64,000 bases of DNA. It comes from Apoderus coryli (Eukaryota > Arthropoda > Insecta > Coleoptera > Attelabidae). The notes under the pieces were generated by a model that was not told the origin of the DNA, did not search any database, and saw only the letters and a list, made by a program, of their open reading frames with translations. The stretch is taken from positions 10,832,869 through 10,896,868 of the forward strand of contig OU452209.1 in assembly GCA_911728435.2 (NCBI GenBank). The letters run 5' to 3'. The translations under genes were made by a program, and so were the position numbers. Positions 21,783-32,624 of this stretch are shown here, in pieces. Numbering within the stretch: the stretch's first letter is position 1; each line of letters opens with the position of its first letter.

Positions 21783-24700
21783 ATGTCCATTTATTTCAGT
21801 GGTGGATTTACCAGATCAGGAGGTATAATTAGTGCTATATCAAAACAATTAAAGTTAGTGAATTTGAAGCCAGTAAAAAAAATACAAGTTGAATTTGATC
21901 CATTCCATTCCAATGCTAAAACGGCAAGGTATGTTATAACCCCCAACTTTAAACAAATTATAAACTTTAATATAGTATAATATTGATTTCTATAATTAGC
22001 CCAAGCGCAAGCGTAGTTAAATTAAGTATGTCGGGGTGTAGAATTTTAATTGTGAAAAAAATTGTTTATATGTTCCAGGGAGTTCTTGTTTCACATTTCG
22101 ACACCAAAAGTACTTGAAACAAATTTGAATTGTGTAATAAAACCTGTGGTTGTATGTGATAGAAGCGAACCAAAGATAAAATTAGACTTAACTGATTCGG
22201 GGTAAGTAAATTTAAATGAACATTTTAACATGGAAGACTATGTACAGTAAATACCAACCTGGGTTGCCAGGTCTTAAAATGAAAAGTACCAAATAGGTCA
22301 ATAAAAAATTCAAATACAAATTTCAATAAATAATACAAGATGGGGCTCAATAAAAATGCATACACACATGCGTATGGCACAAAAATAGATAGGATAATGG
22401 AAATGGGTTACCTACCGTCTTTCAAGGATTGCATTGGGGTATGATGGCTCTCAGTATTAGTGGGTTTCCGTCTGGAATGAGGCGGCAGCTCATTTATTAA
22501 TGAACATGAATAAACATTTCCCTGGTTTGTTAATTTCCTTCCGATTAAAATAATTAGACATAGAGTTTTCCTCCAACAAATAAGAAAACTAGGTCATTAC
22601 AAACATTTTTTATCTGTTTTCTGTCTATTACGGGTGGAAAAAGTTACATACAGGGTGAATTATTGGTATGAACCAGATATGCCAGATTTTTAAATCCAGC
22701 CCTGTAAATCAATTCAAATTATGGTATTTACCATACTAGAGCACAGTGTGGGTCGTTTCTATTTTGAAGATTTCTTTTTAATAACTAAACATTGTACAGT
22801 AAGATACTTCATTATTGCCAATTTTCAATTTGGCTTTAAAATGAATCTTTAATTGGAAATGTGAGGTGAGTGTAACAAAAAATTCAAATACCCAGGTCTA
22901 ACTGTCTATTTATGCTCTCTGAAAAAATTATATCAGATTTTTAAAAAATCATATACAGGGGGAAGTGTTGAATATGAAGCAGTCCCACAAATTTTCTCGA
23001 AGACGGACCTGGATTTTTGCAATTCTGAGTATGTCAGTTAGTTGCCAGACACCAATACACACTTTTATAAAAAAAAAAAATGCGATAAATCGACTTAATC
23101 ATTGAAAAGATATGACGAAACATTGTTTTGGTGAAGATCCATAATTCACCCTGTATATTAATAATCAAAACAAGGAGACATTTTTTAATGGCAATTTGAT
23201 AATCCCCTAACGTGCCTCTACTTATGGCAGAAGTATATACAGTTCCTCGTGACTCACCCTGTATAAATATACGAACGAATTTCTAAGCATCACACATCAA
23301 AATTTGGGTTCTTTATCATATTATGGCCTCACTGGTGTTGAATGAAGTGATTGATACAATTGACTTACCTTTAAACTTATTTCAGAGAGAAGTGAAAGGA
23401 GAATTTATCGCGTCTCTTGCCATGCGAAGGTACCCACATGAATTCTGTTATTTTGCCTTGGTTGAGAATCAGTGTTCTTATTATATCTTTTATCTGCTGT
23501 AGCAGAGGATGTAGTGTGAATATTTCCTTTAGGCTGTGGAGAGCACTGAGAGAATCTGTTATGATCAAACATTTTTCCTGTAAAGTAATATCTAATATTG
23601 ATTTGAAAGCTTGAGAAATCGTGCAAATCTCTGCAGTATATACTTATCGAACTTGCGCCTGGGAGTTTTATCTTTACTTCAATTAATTCCGAAAATACAG
23701 CGGCTCCTACACCTTTTTCTGACTTAGAAGCATCTGTGTAGTAATGGTAACCCTGATCTTTTAATATTGGACTGAAACGACTTCTAATTTGACTGTGTGC
23801 TGTGCTTAACAGAACTAATTACGCTTATAATTCATTTGTGTCCCGTTTAAAAATAAAAAATAAATAACATAAGAAGAGGTCTGGGGAAATTTGAAAGGAT
23901 TCAAGCAATTAGCGATATTTAATACTGATAGGTGGAGCTACGCGTTTTTTTATGTTAAAAATTGTGATACGTAATTATATCTGATAAAATATCATTTTTT
24001 GTTGGGTGGTTTGTATTAGCTATTGTGGTACAATATGAAATAATTAGGTAATTTCTTCTTAGTTGTACTTTGGGTTCTCCAGCTTCCCAAAGTAACCTTT
24101 CTATAGGGCTTGTGCAGAAAGCTCATAATGATATTCTTATAGCTCTGTTGTGTATTTAGTTTTAATAGAGATTTTTGTGCTGTTAAATAGACTGGTGACC
24201 CGTAGTCAATTTTTGAGCGAATTATTGATCTGTATAGACGTAGTAACTAGTCGATATGAGGCACTCTAAGGCCACGGCGCTCAGTAAGGCAAAACGTTTA
24301 CGATTCAAATGTTTAACAATCCTGGATTAATTCAATCCAATTTGAATCGTAAACGTTTTTCCTTACTGAGCGCCGTTGCCTCAGACGAATTAATTAATTC
24401 CGATTATGTGACATGGGGAGAGGAAAAGGTTTCACACATGATCCTGCCTTAGGAAGGTTGAAGTTCCGTGTTAAGTAATTACGAGCTGAACAGATGGCCT
24501 GGAGTTTGCTAGTAGGAAGTCCAAAACAGGCCTCATATCGACTAGTTACTACGTCTATACCCCCCAATGAATTATTTAGCCAGCCGCAGTCTCTAATTTC
24601 TTCTGAATTCCACCTCAATGCTTCCATCGCTCATGGATTCTAAACCCATTTTATTTCCCGCTTAAGGGAGTATCGGCGCGTCTATGTGTTGGTAGTTGCT

Positions 24701-26236
24701 TTATGGGGTCAGAGACCTCCCAGGCAGCCGATATAGGAACTGTTGTTCACTCGGCGTACTACCAACGATAAAACTAGATGTCGCCAAACACATCCTATTA
24801 CATCTCTGTACCGTGTGGGGTATATACCACATTATTTACGAGAGTTTGGCTGTCAACTACTGACCGATCACCACTGATGAGTCGTGGATCGACGAAACGG
24901 CCGTCTGGTGAAGGTATAGTGGTTGACAGACAAACTCTCGGATTTTAAGTCTTGTTTTGTTAAACAAGCCCATTCCCATTTTATTTGACTGTTTAATGTC
25001 AAATCAGAGTAACAGCGTGTTTAATCGCTATACTCATTTGCTACTGTGTTGTAACGTCCTGCAATCAGCTATGTGCATGTCTTATTGAGAGTTCCACAGG
25101 GAGCTCACTTAGCACCATTATTTTTTTATATTTTTATTAATGACAGCGACAACTTCGAGTGATTTTGTGTTATTGGTTGATGATCTGAAGCTATGTAGAG
25201 AAATATCGCTGATGACAAAAAAGTTGCAGTCTGATTTTACAGAGTTTCATGCATGGTGGTGCGTTCTTGTACACGATCAAGACACGCGATTCGCTTTAGG
25301 TTTTGTTAATCAATGTTCACGAATGTTTACCACGTGAGCGGCTGTGCACAAGTTTACTTAGGCCTTGTCTGGAGTACGCTTTAGCAGTTTTGTTGCCAAA
25401 TTATGCTCTTCATATATTGACGATTGAACAGGTAAATCACAAATGTCTGAGATATATTGCTTACAAGGTCTATATACATTTTTGTGTTGGTAGATCGTTT
25501 GGAATTATATCCTGATTGGATGCACACCTTAGCCTTGATACGCTGATCGATCGACGTTAAACAGCGATCTAATTTTGCTCTACGATATTATAAACGATAA
25601 TGCAAATTGTCCTGATCTTTTGAGTCCTGTAGGAATTCATTTTGGTCTTCTATCGATGCAAGCATGACGTTTAACAGAACTAATTACGCTTTATAATTCA
25701 TTTGTGTCCCGTTTAAAAATAAAAAATAAATAAAATAAGAAGAATTGCTCTAGTTTCACGAAATCTAGGCTTGGCAGTATTAGTTAGCTGCATCCGATAG
25801 CCCGAATAGCGGTGTGGTTATATGAAAAGCTTTCTGACTAGCTGCAAAATACCTGATGTTGGGAGACCATTCAAAACTTCTGTGCATATCTCGGCACTCC
25901 ATGTAAGCTCGTATTCCGGAGGTTGGATTCTTCACCATTCGTAATCCATTAGACCAAAGATCCTCCTGGAAAAACTACATCACCTTGGGCCCATTTTGCT
26001 TCTTTCTATGATGTTGAGGCAATAATTTAAATTATCTTTTTTATTTTTTCGTAATTCAAAGGTACCCTATTATTTATTACAGAAAAATTCACTTTTTGGC
26101 CAACAACCTGACTGTATTAGAAATTCTACAACACATCAACAAACACGTGAGTTCGAAAGTTCCAAAGGAAGATCCAACTGCAATTGAGAGTTCCGGTATC
26201 AATAAATTGAAAAGCAAGAAACAAAAGAGGCGATAA
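21783..26236 (+). CDS. mRpL53: Mitochondrial large ribosomal subunit protein mL53
   Basis: Three exons, 21783-21928, 22079-22201 and 26083-26236, with GT/AG borders (AAG|GTATGT, TTCCAG|G, GG|GTAAGT, TTACAG|A) and phase 2 at both joins. They give 140 residues. Exon 1 contains LKLVNLKPVKKIQVEFDPF, the hallmark start of the L53 fold. Exon 2 has NLNC, as in vertebrate MRPL53. Exon 3 begins KIHFLANNLTVLEIL and ends in a Lys/Arg-rich tail. The human protein is about 112 residues; the extra length is at both ends. It is a structural protein of the mitochondrial 39S subunit. A likely 5' UTR intron ends CTTTTAG at 21760. Intron 2 is 3.9 kb and is filled with transposons and a ribozyme unit. The start chosen is the first ATG; an upstream TTG was ignored. 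Confidence 0.88.
22494..23261 (-). mobile_element. CAGGGTGAGTCACG-family element, right half only
   Basis: It matches the right arm of the complete copy at 59765-61693 and ends GTGACTCACCCTG before TA. It contains the inner ATTCACCCTGTATATTAATA and CAGGGTGAAGTGTTGAATA motifs. The left arm is absent. It lies in mRpL53 intron 2. Confidence 0.75.
23380..24262 (-). mobile_element. LINE fragment: RT tail and RNase H
   Basis: The minus strand reads LYRSIIRSKIDYGSPVYL near 24235-24180, the C-terminal RT region of I/R1/Jockey-type LINEs. Further on, YYTDASKSEKGVGAAVFSEL (about 23745-23685), then IITDSLSALHSL and FMWVPSHG (about 23567-23410) form an RNase H with its catalytic Asp positions. Frameshifts lie between the blocks. 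Confidence 0.7.
23815..23875 (+). repeat. Short copy of a LINE 3' end
   Basis: It is nearly the same as 25677-25737 (TTTGTGTCCCGTTTAAAAAT then an A/T tail). Confidence 0.6.
24270..24380. mobile_element. 111-bp TIR MITE
   Basis: GGCCACGGCGCTCAGTAAGG is inverted as CCTTACTGAGCGCCGTTGCC. The arms continue through AAACGTTTACGATTCAAAT with a loop of about 30 bp. Confidence 0.7.
24657..24974 (+). mobile_element. Retrozyme-like unit, single copy, in mRpL53 intron 2
   Basis: This 318-bp unit matches the repeat unit at 48768-49404 on the other strand. CCCATTTTATTT lies on both sides (24645-24656 and 24975-24986), a 12-bp duplication of the kind made by target-primed reverse transcription. It has no ORF. 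Its only functional signature is the hammerhead ribozyme at 24839-24940. Small non-autonomous ribozyme-bearing retroelements (retrozymes) are known in plants and metazoans. Confidence 0.8.
24839..24940 (+). ncRNA. Type I hammerhead ribozyme
   Basis: CTGATGA is at 24874-24880. Stem II is GTCG/CGAC (24881-24884 and 24890-24893) with loop TGGAT. GAAA is at 24894-24897. Stem III is a single C-G pair plus the A-U core pair around a GGCC loop. The cleavage triplet GTC is at 24903-24905, so cleavage falls after 24905. Stem I pairs CACCA with TGGTG, then internal loops TGACCGAT and AAGGTATA, then a 22-bp outer stem (24839-24860 with 24919-24940) with one G-A mismatch and one G-T wobble. Every core base is conserved and the internal loops are placed for the tertiary contact of fast hammerheads. 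Confidence 0.9.
25090..25740 (+). mobile_element. LINE 3' fragment, broken
   Basis: The plus strand shows VPQGAHLAPLFF (about 25090-25130) and an eroded ADD region. LRPCLEYALAVLLPNYA follows at 25360-25410 and ends in a C-terminal block before a TTTAAAAATAAAAAATAAAT tail. Several stops and frameshifts are present. Confidence 0.65.
25741..26082. other. Last part of mRpL53 intron 2
   Basis: No feature recognised. It ends in a pyrimidine-rich tract and TTACAG. Confidence 0.4.
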
Positions 26237-26238
26237 TC

Positions 26239-26415
26239 ATGGTTAGAAAAAATTCCACGCTACAGGTCATCCATACATTGTATGAGAAACTTCCGAGTTT
26301 CACAGATATTTTCGATGAAGACACCTTTTATATGTTCGTTGTTACATTTGTTCTATCTACTATTGTTGTCGTATTTATGCTATCTAGATTTATTACTATT
26401 AAAGCTGTAGATTAA
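26239..26415 (+). CDS. 58-residue single-pass membrane microprotein, downstream cistron
   Basis: The ATG comes two bases after the mRpL53 TAA, in another frame. The sequence starts MVRKNSTLQVIHTLYEKLPS, then an acidic FTDIFDEDTF, then one hydrophobic span of about 20 residues (YMFVVTFVLSTIVVVFMLSR), and ends ITIKAVD. It shares mRpL53's last exon and the AATAAA at 26493-26498, so a dicistronic mRNA is the simplest reading. The leader is not a cleavable signal peptide. A type II or tail-anchored orientation is possible, and the neighbour hints at mitochondria. I do not recognise the family. The open frame, compact charge layout and position argue for a real gene. Confidence 0.68.
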   Translation: MVRKNSTLQVIHTLYEKLPSFTDIFDEDTFYMFVVTFVLSTIVVVFMLSRFITIKAVD

Positions 26416-26492
26416 TCAGACATGTTTGATTTATACAGAATGTCTTATTTTCTAGTTCGATTTATCGAAATTTCAGCCTGAATGAATAAGTG

Positions 26493-26498
26493 AATAAA
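26493..26498 (+). terminator. Polyadenylation signal for mRpL53 and the microprotein
   Basis: AATAAA 78 bases after the second stop codon. It is the first canonical signal after the gene. Confidence 0.6.
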
Positions 26499-26689
26499 TA
26501 CAGTTTTTGTCACTATTTGGCTGGACAGATTCCCACTTGGCGTGGATATAACGTATTTATTGCTAAGTCCATTAACAGGGCCGATATAAAAGTTACATAC
26601 TTATATATCTAAAGCTATTAGCAATATAGGTACAAAGTTGTAAAATGATTAGAAGCTACAACTTCAGCATTCACTCGCTAACGAGTATA

Positions 26690-28062
26690 AATTACTCCAA
26701 CTCAGGGAATTACGTTGTGAACCATAAGATGACTAAACAGACCGATACTAGAGGCACAAATCTTATCACAAAACGGACACACCCAATCACCACCATTCAC
26801 CAGCTGTTGTAGGTAAGATGCCCCATTGATGCGTTCTCTCTACTTTCGGTACTGTCTCTTTGCATCCTCATATCGTCAACGCTGCTCTTCAAAAACTTGA
26901 TGACCCTTGTAAATGGTACGCCACAATCTCGGTCGGTCGTTCTCGATCTGGTCCCAGTTGTTCTTCACATCTAAGCCACACTTCTTCATGTTGGTCTTAA
27001 GAACATCATTTTACCTCTTTTACTGCTGATTTCGTGATTCCCTTTTGAAGGCGTTCAGTTGGCATAATGATTACGTGGCTAGTCCGTCGCAACTGGTGCC
27101 TGACAATCAATGCTAGTTGTTTCAGCGTCTTCCAGAACGCTGATGTTTGTTCGTCGGTCATGCCATTCTAAGAATTCTTCTAAGACATCTTTGACGGTAA
27201 TTTTCTAGGGTTTTTAAATGCCTCCGGTAAGTTGTTCAAGATTCACAGCTATACGTAAGGGTAAGAACTCAATAGCACTATACACTCGCAACTTGGTTTG
27301 AACGTCGGTGTTATCATTATCGAAGACTCGTCCTCATATGGCCAAAAGATGAGCTACGATGTTGAATCTTATCATCGATTCTTGCGTTCGCCGCGAGATC
27401 GCTGCCGAGGTAAGAGAAGCTCTCGATGTTCTGAAGTCTGTCTCCGTTAACTTGAATATGTGGTGGGACCGCCAGTTTTTGCTGCTGGCTGGTAGAGAAT
27501 CAGTGTTTCCTTTATATTCAGTTCAAGCCTGGTACTTTTGTATGCGCTGTTAAATGCATTTAGTATATATTGAAGATCCTCTTCTGCATCAGCTAGGACA
27601 ACATTGTCATCCGCGTATTGAAGCTCATTGACTAAAGTGGATACGATCTTTGTCCCAGCTTGCAGTATACGAAGGTTGAAGAGTCCGTCGCCATCAAATC
27701 TGTAGACGATCTCTATTCTCCCTAACAGTTCATCTTTAACAAGCTAAATGACCGTTCCCACAGACATCGAAAACGTCGGTGCAATGACACAACCCTGCTT
27801 TACGCCAGTTGTTGCGGTGTTGAGAAATGCTGCTTTCATATTATCGTAAAGGAGAAGTATCCGGATGAATTTCTGGGGACATTAGCTGAGCTTTAATATC
27901 CTCCACAGAGCCTCAAAGTTAACGGAGTCGCACGCCTTGACAAGGTCTATAAGACCCATGTATAGAGGACGCTTTGTTCCTGTATTTGCCAGGCATTAAA
28001 TATCATCATGTCGGCTGTACCACTGTTGGGTCTAAAACCACATTGTGTTTCCGGCAAGCGCC
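26690..28062 (-). mobile_element. RTE-like LINE, broken
   Basis: On the minus strand from 28062: ETQCGFRPNSGTADMMIF, IDLVKACDSVNFEALWRIL, GVKQGCVIAPTFSM (about 27815-27770), LQYADDNVVLADAEEDLQ (about 27640-27580). A terminal C2H2 finger, CPFCDKICASSIGLFSHLMVH, lies at about 26782-26720. This matches the common arthropod LINE type with a C-terminal CCHH. Stops and frameshifts occur throughout. Confidence 0.75.
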
Positions 28063-28074
28063 CTTCCGAGAGTG

Positions 28075-28860
28075 GGAGAAGACGAAATCATGCAAGAAGA
28101 GGAGAGTGATACCACACAATAGATCCATACTCGAGCGTAGGGCGAATGAATGTATTATAAAGAATATTTAAAGCAGAAATCCCTTAGTATTGCGCATAAT
28201 AAAGCCATAAGTTTTACTTGCCTCTGCTGACTTACCTTGTCCTATCTCTGCAAAACTCAGCTTGGAGTCGAAGATCATTCAGTGTTTGAGCTAAGAGCTT
28301 GCAATTTGTACGATTCGAAGGTAAATGATTTGTTTGACACCAAGCAGATACATGATCTAAACTGTTTGAAGTTCACTACAATCACTATAATATCCCTTAT
28401 TTCAAAGAATAAACATTTCAAATCATCGGCGAACATTAACCTGCCACAGGTCAGTTCTTTCCCAAATCAGTAATAAACAAGATAGAAGCCTGTGGAACTC
28501 CTGAAGGTGAACAAAATGCCTTTGAGCTGTATACTATTTGCTGTCTAGGTATTCGAGAGATATGACTTGAAGAAAGTTTGTAAGTCAGTGGCAAATACGG
28601 TCCAATTTATTCAGCAACACACTATGATCCACCCTGTCAAACGCTTTCGCAAAGTGCGTATAGATCACATCGACACAGCCAGCCCTGTGAGATACTTTGA
28701 GTTAATAAACTTAAATTGCTTATTGTGGATTTTTTTGACACGACCATGTTGAATCGATTCCATCTCGTCCCCCTTACAGAAATTCGACAGAATTGATCTA
28801 GGTCTGTAGTTGCTAAACCTCGATGTATCTCCAGACTTGAACACCCGCACATTCCTCGGC
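28075..28860 (-). mobile_element. CR1/Jockey-like LINE fragment, broken
   Basis: The minus strand reads VFKSGDTSRFSNYRPRSIL near 28845-28790, then VIYTHFAKAFDRVDHSVLL near 28660-28610. An eroded C-terminal block with IRPTLEYGSIVW follows near 28150-28110. It abuts the RTE-like fragment. Confidence 0.65.
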
Positions 28861-29039
28861 TTCTACTTTCTGTTAATGCTAAACTAAAAATAAAACGTCA
28901 AGGCTACACAGAACCGGAACACAATTCCTAACAAAAAATGATGGTCTTCCATTGAGTCCCGAGATTATCTTGTTCATAAGATTTACTTTCCCGCACAGCG
29001 CAGTATTTTTACTTCTAGACGACAAATAACAGTTTAAAG

Positions 29040-30310
29040 TAATTTTTAAAAATATTTTATTCTAAAATTCATCTCCTAAAAACAAAATTTGACGCAAATG
29101 CACAAATAATTTTGTAACACTGAGCTTTTGTCAATATTTTTATTCTAGAATACAAATAAGTGGATCACCTCATAAATATAAAATTGCTAGTAGGATTTTT
29201 TGTTCTAGATGACAAATAAGTGGTTAAACATTTTTTTTGATAAATTCACAGTATAAAAATATCCAAATTGTTTACAACATGAATAAATTTAAGCCTTTGC
29301 CAGTATTTTTTGTTCTAGATGAGATTGTTCTGATAAAGACAGAATTCAAAAAGTTCAGAAATCATGCCTTAGATTCGTGTATGGAATTAGAAAATTTGAG
29401 GCCGTTTCGCACAAATTGAGGGAGGCTATGTGGCTGAGCATGCAGGATCGAAGAAAGCTACATTCGCTAGTTTTATTTCATAATATTATAAATAACCATC
29501 GTCCTCCATACCTCTCTAATAAATTAAATATATGACTGATGTTCATACGTTAAACTTACGTTTTCGCCCCCGCCTCACAAAACTTCATTATCCAAGAGAT
29601 CATTTACTTACCAAATTTATATGCTATACAATAACATACCAGACGACTTCAAAAAGTTAGGGGTTACAGCATTTAAGTTTAAATACAGGAATCGACTTTT
29701 GGATTTCAAATAGATTTTTTGTTTAATTTTTCTTTTCAGATTTTTTGTGGAAAGTAGTAAACTTTGATTGTAGTAAAAGGCATGACAAAGGAGTGCAGTT
29801 ATTGGTCGGACGTATTAGAAATTTGGTTCTAAAGTTATGAATTTTGGGTTGAGCTTAGAACTTTTTTTAATTGTTTTCAACTCCATTTTGCATATCAATT
29901 CATTATTACGTTATGTATTTATGATATTCTGACTTAATCTGTACGTTGTTATGATTTGAATGCAAATAAATGTATTATTAGTATTAAACAAGGTTTAAAG
30001 GAAATTTTAATTCAGGGACCAACCGCTCAAAGCGTTACAAAATTATTTGTGCTAAGAAATTGTCTATTTAGGGGGTGAATCTACTCTGTTAAACTCTGAA
30101 TTTTGAAATTTAATTCAAACTACTTATTTGCCATTTAGTATAAAAAATACTGGCAAAAGCTCAAATTTGGGAATTTTGCGGGCTGAATCTTCTCTGGTAT
30201 GTTCTGAATTTTGAAATTCCCTGTCATCCACTCATTCCTGATTTAGAACTAAAGTTTATGGCGAAAGGTCAACGTGTTACAAAATTTTTTGATCCTTTTA
30301 TGGTCGATAT
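29040..30310. repeat. Large diverged inverted repeat
   Basis: 29040-29330 and 30000-30310 are inverted relatives, for example AAATTTAAGCCTTTGCCAG with CTGGCAAAAGCTCAAATTT and CACAAATAATTTTGTAAC with GTTACAAAATTATTTGTG. Within each arm the unit is partly tandem. A LINE tail occupies the centre. Confidence 0.5.
29310..29715 (+). mobile_element. LINE C-terminal fragment
   Basis: The plus strand reads VQKSCLRFVYGIRKFEAVSH, DRRKLHSLVLFHNIINNH and, after frameshifts, IPDDFKKLGVTAFKFKYRNR. These are the C-terminal blocks of CR1/Jockey-type LINE proteins. Confidence 0.55.
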
Positions 30311-30840
30311 TGTGGATTGATTTAGATTTTAGGCTGATTTTTTTTTAACTAGGGATTCTATACTTAATGCAATTAGAAATTAGAAACACTACTGGTCTAC
30401 TAATTTCTTTATTACAATATGAAAAAGTTTTATATGTGTATTCTTTTCCCTAATATTGTGAGGTGCTACCTAAAACTGTTGGGACAAACGGCCATATGAC
30501 CGCTACTTATCTGTTCCACTCTAAAAACATGAATCTGATTCAGTTCAGGCAAATTTTGTCGAAATGTATCAACACGTTTAAGAACTACACATCTAGTTTC
30601 CCGATAATATTAATTTTCAGTTAGGTAAATTCCAGGATTATAATTTGCTGTCATCTTTTGGGATATTATCTACAAATATAGGAAACCTAATTTATATAGT
30701 TGCTGTCGTTGAAATTGGACTCGAGTTTATACCTATTTGGAGGCTGTTTTCATTTCTTTTGTTTTGTTCATTGTTTTAGAGATAGCCATTCTTCTGTAAT
30801 ACTTTGTTACGTTGTAGAGAATAAGTAATTATACTTTGAT
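30311..30840. other. Unassigned AT-rich DNA
   Basis: No ORF, TIR or tandem repeat recognised. Confidence 0.4.
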
Positions 30841-30907
30841 TCCTACTATAAGTTTGTAATTCTTCTTGGAGTCAATAAAGTTTTCTTTAAATAAAAAAAA
30901 AAAAAAA
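30841..30907 (+). repeat. Poly(A) tail of an unidentified retrocopy
   Basis: AATAAA near 30872 is followed by TTTAAAT and a run of about 14 A. This looks like the 3' end of a retroposed transcript. The upstream body was not recognised. Confidence 0.4.
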
Positions 30908-31464
30908 TCATATTATTTATCAAATGAATATCCTATATCCTCTCGAACGCAGTTGGCTATAAATATGACTGGGCCGCTGGATTTCATCATGTACATTTAC
31001 AAATTTCCGATTAGATCTCTTTCAGAGCAAGAATATAAAATATTTTTGTTACCCAAATAATTAATGTCTGGCCACAATTATTATGGTTTACTTTAGGCAT
31101 AAGTAGAAAAGGAATATCAACAAAGGTGTGTAAAATTATGTAGTTAGAAAGACATTTTATGTTTAGATAGAAACGGGAATTAGGTATTTGTATTGTACAA
31201 TTTATGAAACAAGGGTGTGGTTTTATCGATGGTTTTATAAACGCGGATTTTGAGGAAAAACTCTTTTATTATCACTTAACAATATTATACAATTAGGTGT
31301 AGGTAAAATAAACATGTCGCTTGCATAGTGGTTCAAGGACGGCACAACCATGGGTGATATAGAAAATTATACATTTCATGTATGACTTTGTGTGCTTGAT
31401 AATTTGTTAAATAAATGAAACCAATTAAATATTGTCGTAGGTCTTCAAACAACTGGTAATATTT

Positions 31465-32570
31465 TTTATCTACACTGATATCTCTAGGGCGTTTGATCGA
31501 GTGTCTCACAATGTGTTGTTGGGAACGTTGTTCTCGATGGGAGTACATGCATTCAAGGTTTAACAGTTACTTGAAAAATAGGATTGAGGTTGTTAAATTA
31601 AATAATGTCATGTCTGATAAAATTATTGTTACGTCAGGTGTTCCACATGGGGGACACCTATCCCCGATTCTTTTTAAGTGTTTTATTAATGACATATTAA
31701 AATGTTTTCCTGATTGTCATATTTTACTATACGCAGATGATCTTAAGATTTATAGAACTGTAAATAATGTTGTCAACTGTTCACAAATGCAGCGTGAGTT
31801 GGATGTTTTTTCTAGTACACCATCACTAACAATCATTTGGATATAAATATTAGTAAATGTAAAGAAAGGCGCTTCCACAGAACCAGCAATGTAATTAATT
31901 TTTACTACAGACTCTCTTTTTCTTCTTTGGAGACTGTAACATCTCTTAAAGATTTTGGAATTATATTGGTTCCATGTTTGAATTTCAAATTACACTATGA
32001 TTATATAATCAATAAAGCTTACAAGATGTTAGGATTTATTAAAAGAAGTTTGTCTGCATTTAGTAATATTTTTGTTTTAAAAGTATTTTTTGTTCCTTGG
32101 TTCGATCGATTTTATAATATGCTAGCTCGATAGGGAGCCCATACTATAAATGTCACATTGATCGTATTGAGAGGGTTCAGATAAAGTTTGCTAGATTTAT
32201 ATCTTATAAATTGGGAATGCCATCTGAGCATTATAGTTGTCATGATATTTTAACTCTTTTGAATTTGCCAGAATTGAGACAGAGTCTATGTATCTTTTTT
32301 ATACAAATTATTGAACAAATTTGTAATCGCCCCTGGAATGCGCGGTGTTATCGAATTTCATGTACTACCGAGAAATGCAAGAGTCCAATGTCTTTTCAAC
32401 TTGAAAGTTAATTTTATCAATTATGCATGCAATGAAATTCAGAAAATGTGTAGAATTGCGAATGATGTAGAGGATGTTGATTTTTTTTCCACCTCCATTC
32501 AGACATTTGTGTCCACGATCAAAGAAAAGATCTATAACAATAATAGTTGATCTATTTGTGTTTATTGTGT
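31465..32570 (+). mobile_element. CR1/Jockey-like LINE, 5'-truncated and broken
   Basis: The plus strand shows YTDISRAFDRVSHNVLLGTL (about 31471-31530), SGVPHGGHLSPILFKCFIND (31640-31695) and LLYADDLKIY (catalytic, about 31725-31755). LKDFGIILVPCLNFKLHYDY and a C-terminal block ending FVSTIKEKIYNNNS at about 32547 follow. Frameshifts lie near 31555, 31840 and 32110. Confidence 0.75.
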
Positions 32571-32624
32571 ATTGTATTTCAATGTGATATTTTGTGATGA
32601 GTTTATAACTATACTAAGTATATA

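Noticed and set aside
24394..24627. 77-codon minus-strand ORF near the retrozyme unit
   Set aside because: It looks LINE-derived in context, but I could not match a domain, so no family is claimed.
31333..31548. Minus-strand ORF with FIYLTNYQ...MYNFLY as a candidate TM7 exon for the GPCR
   Set aside because: No NPxxY-like motif in register, and every acceptor that keeps phase 2 from exon E leads to a stop.
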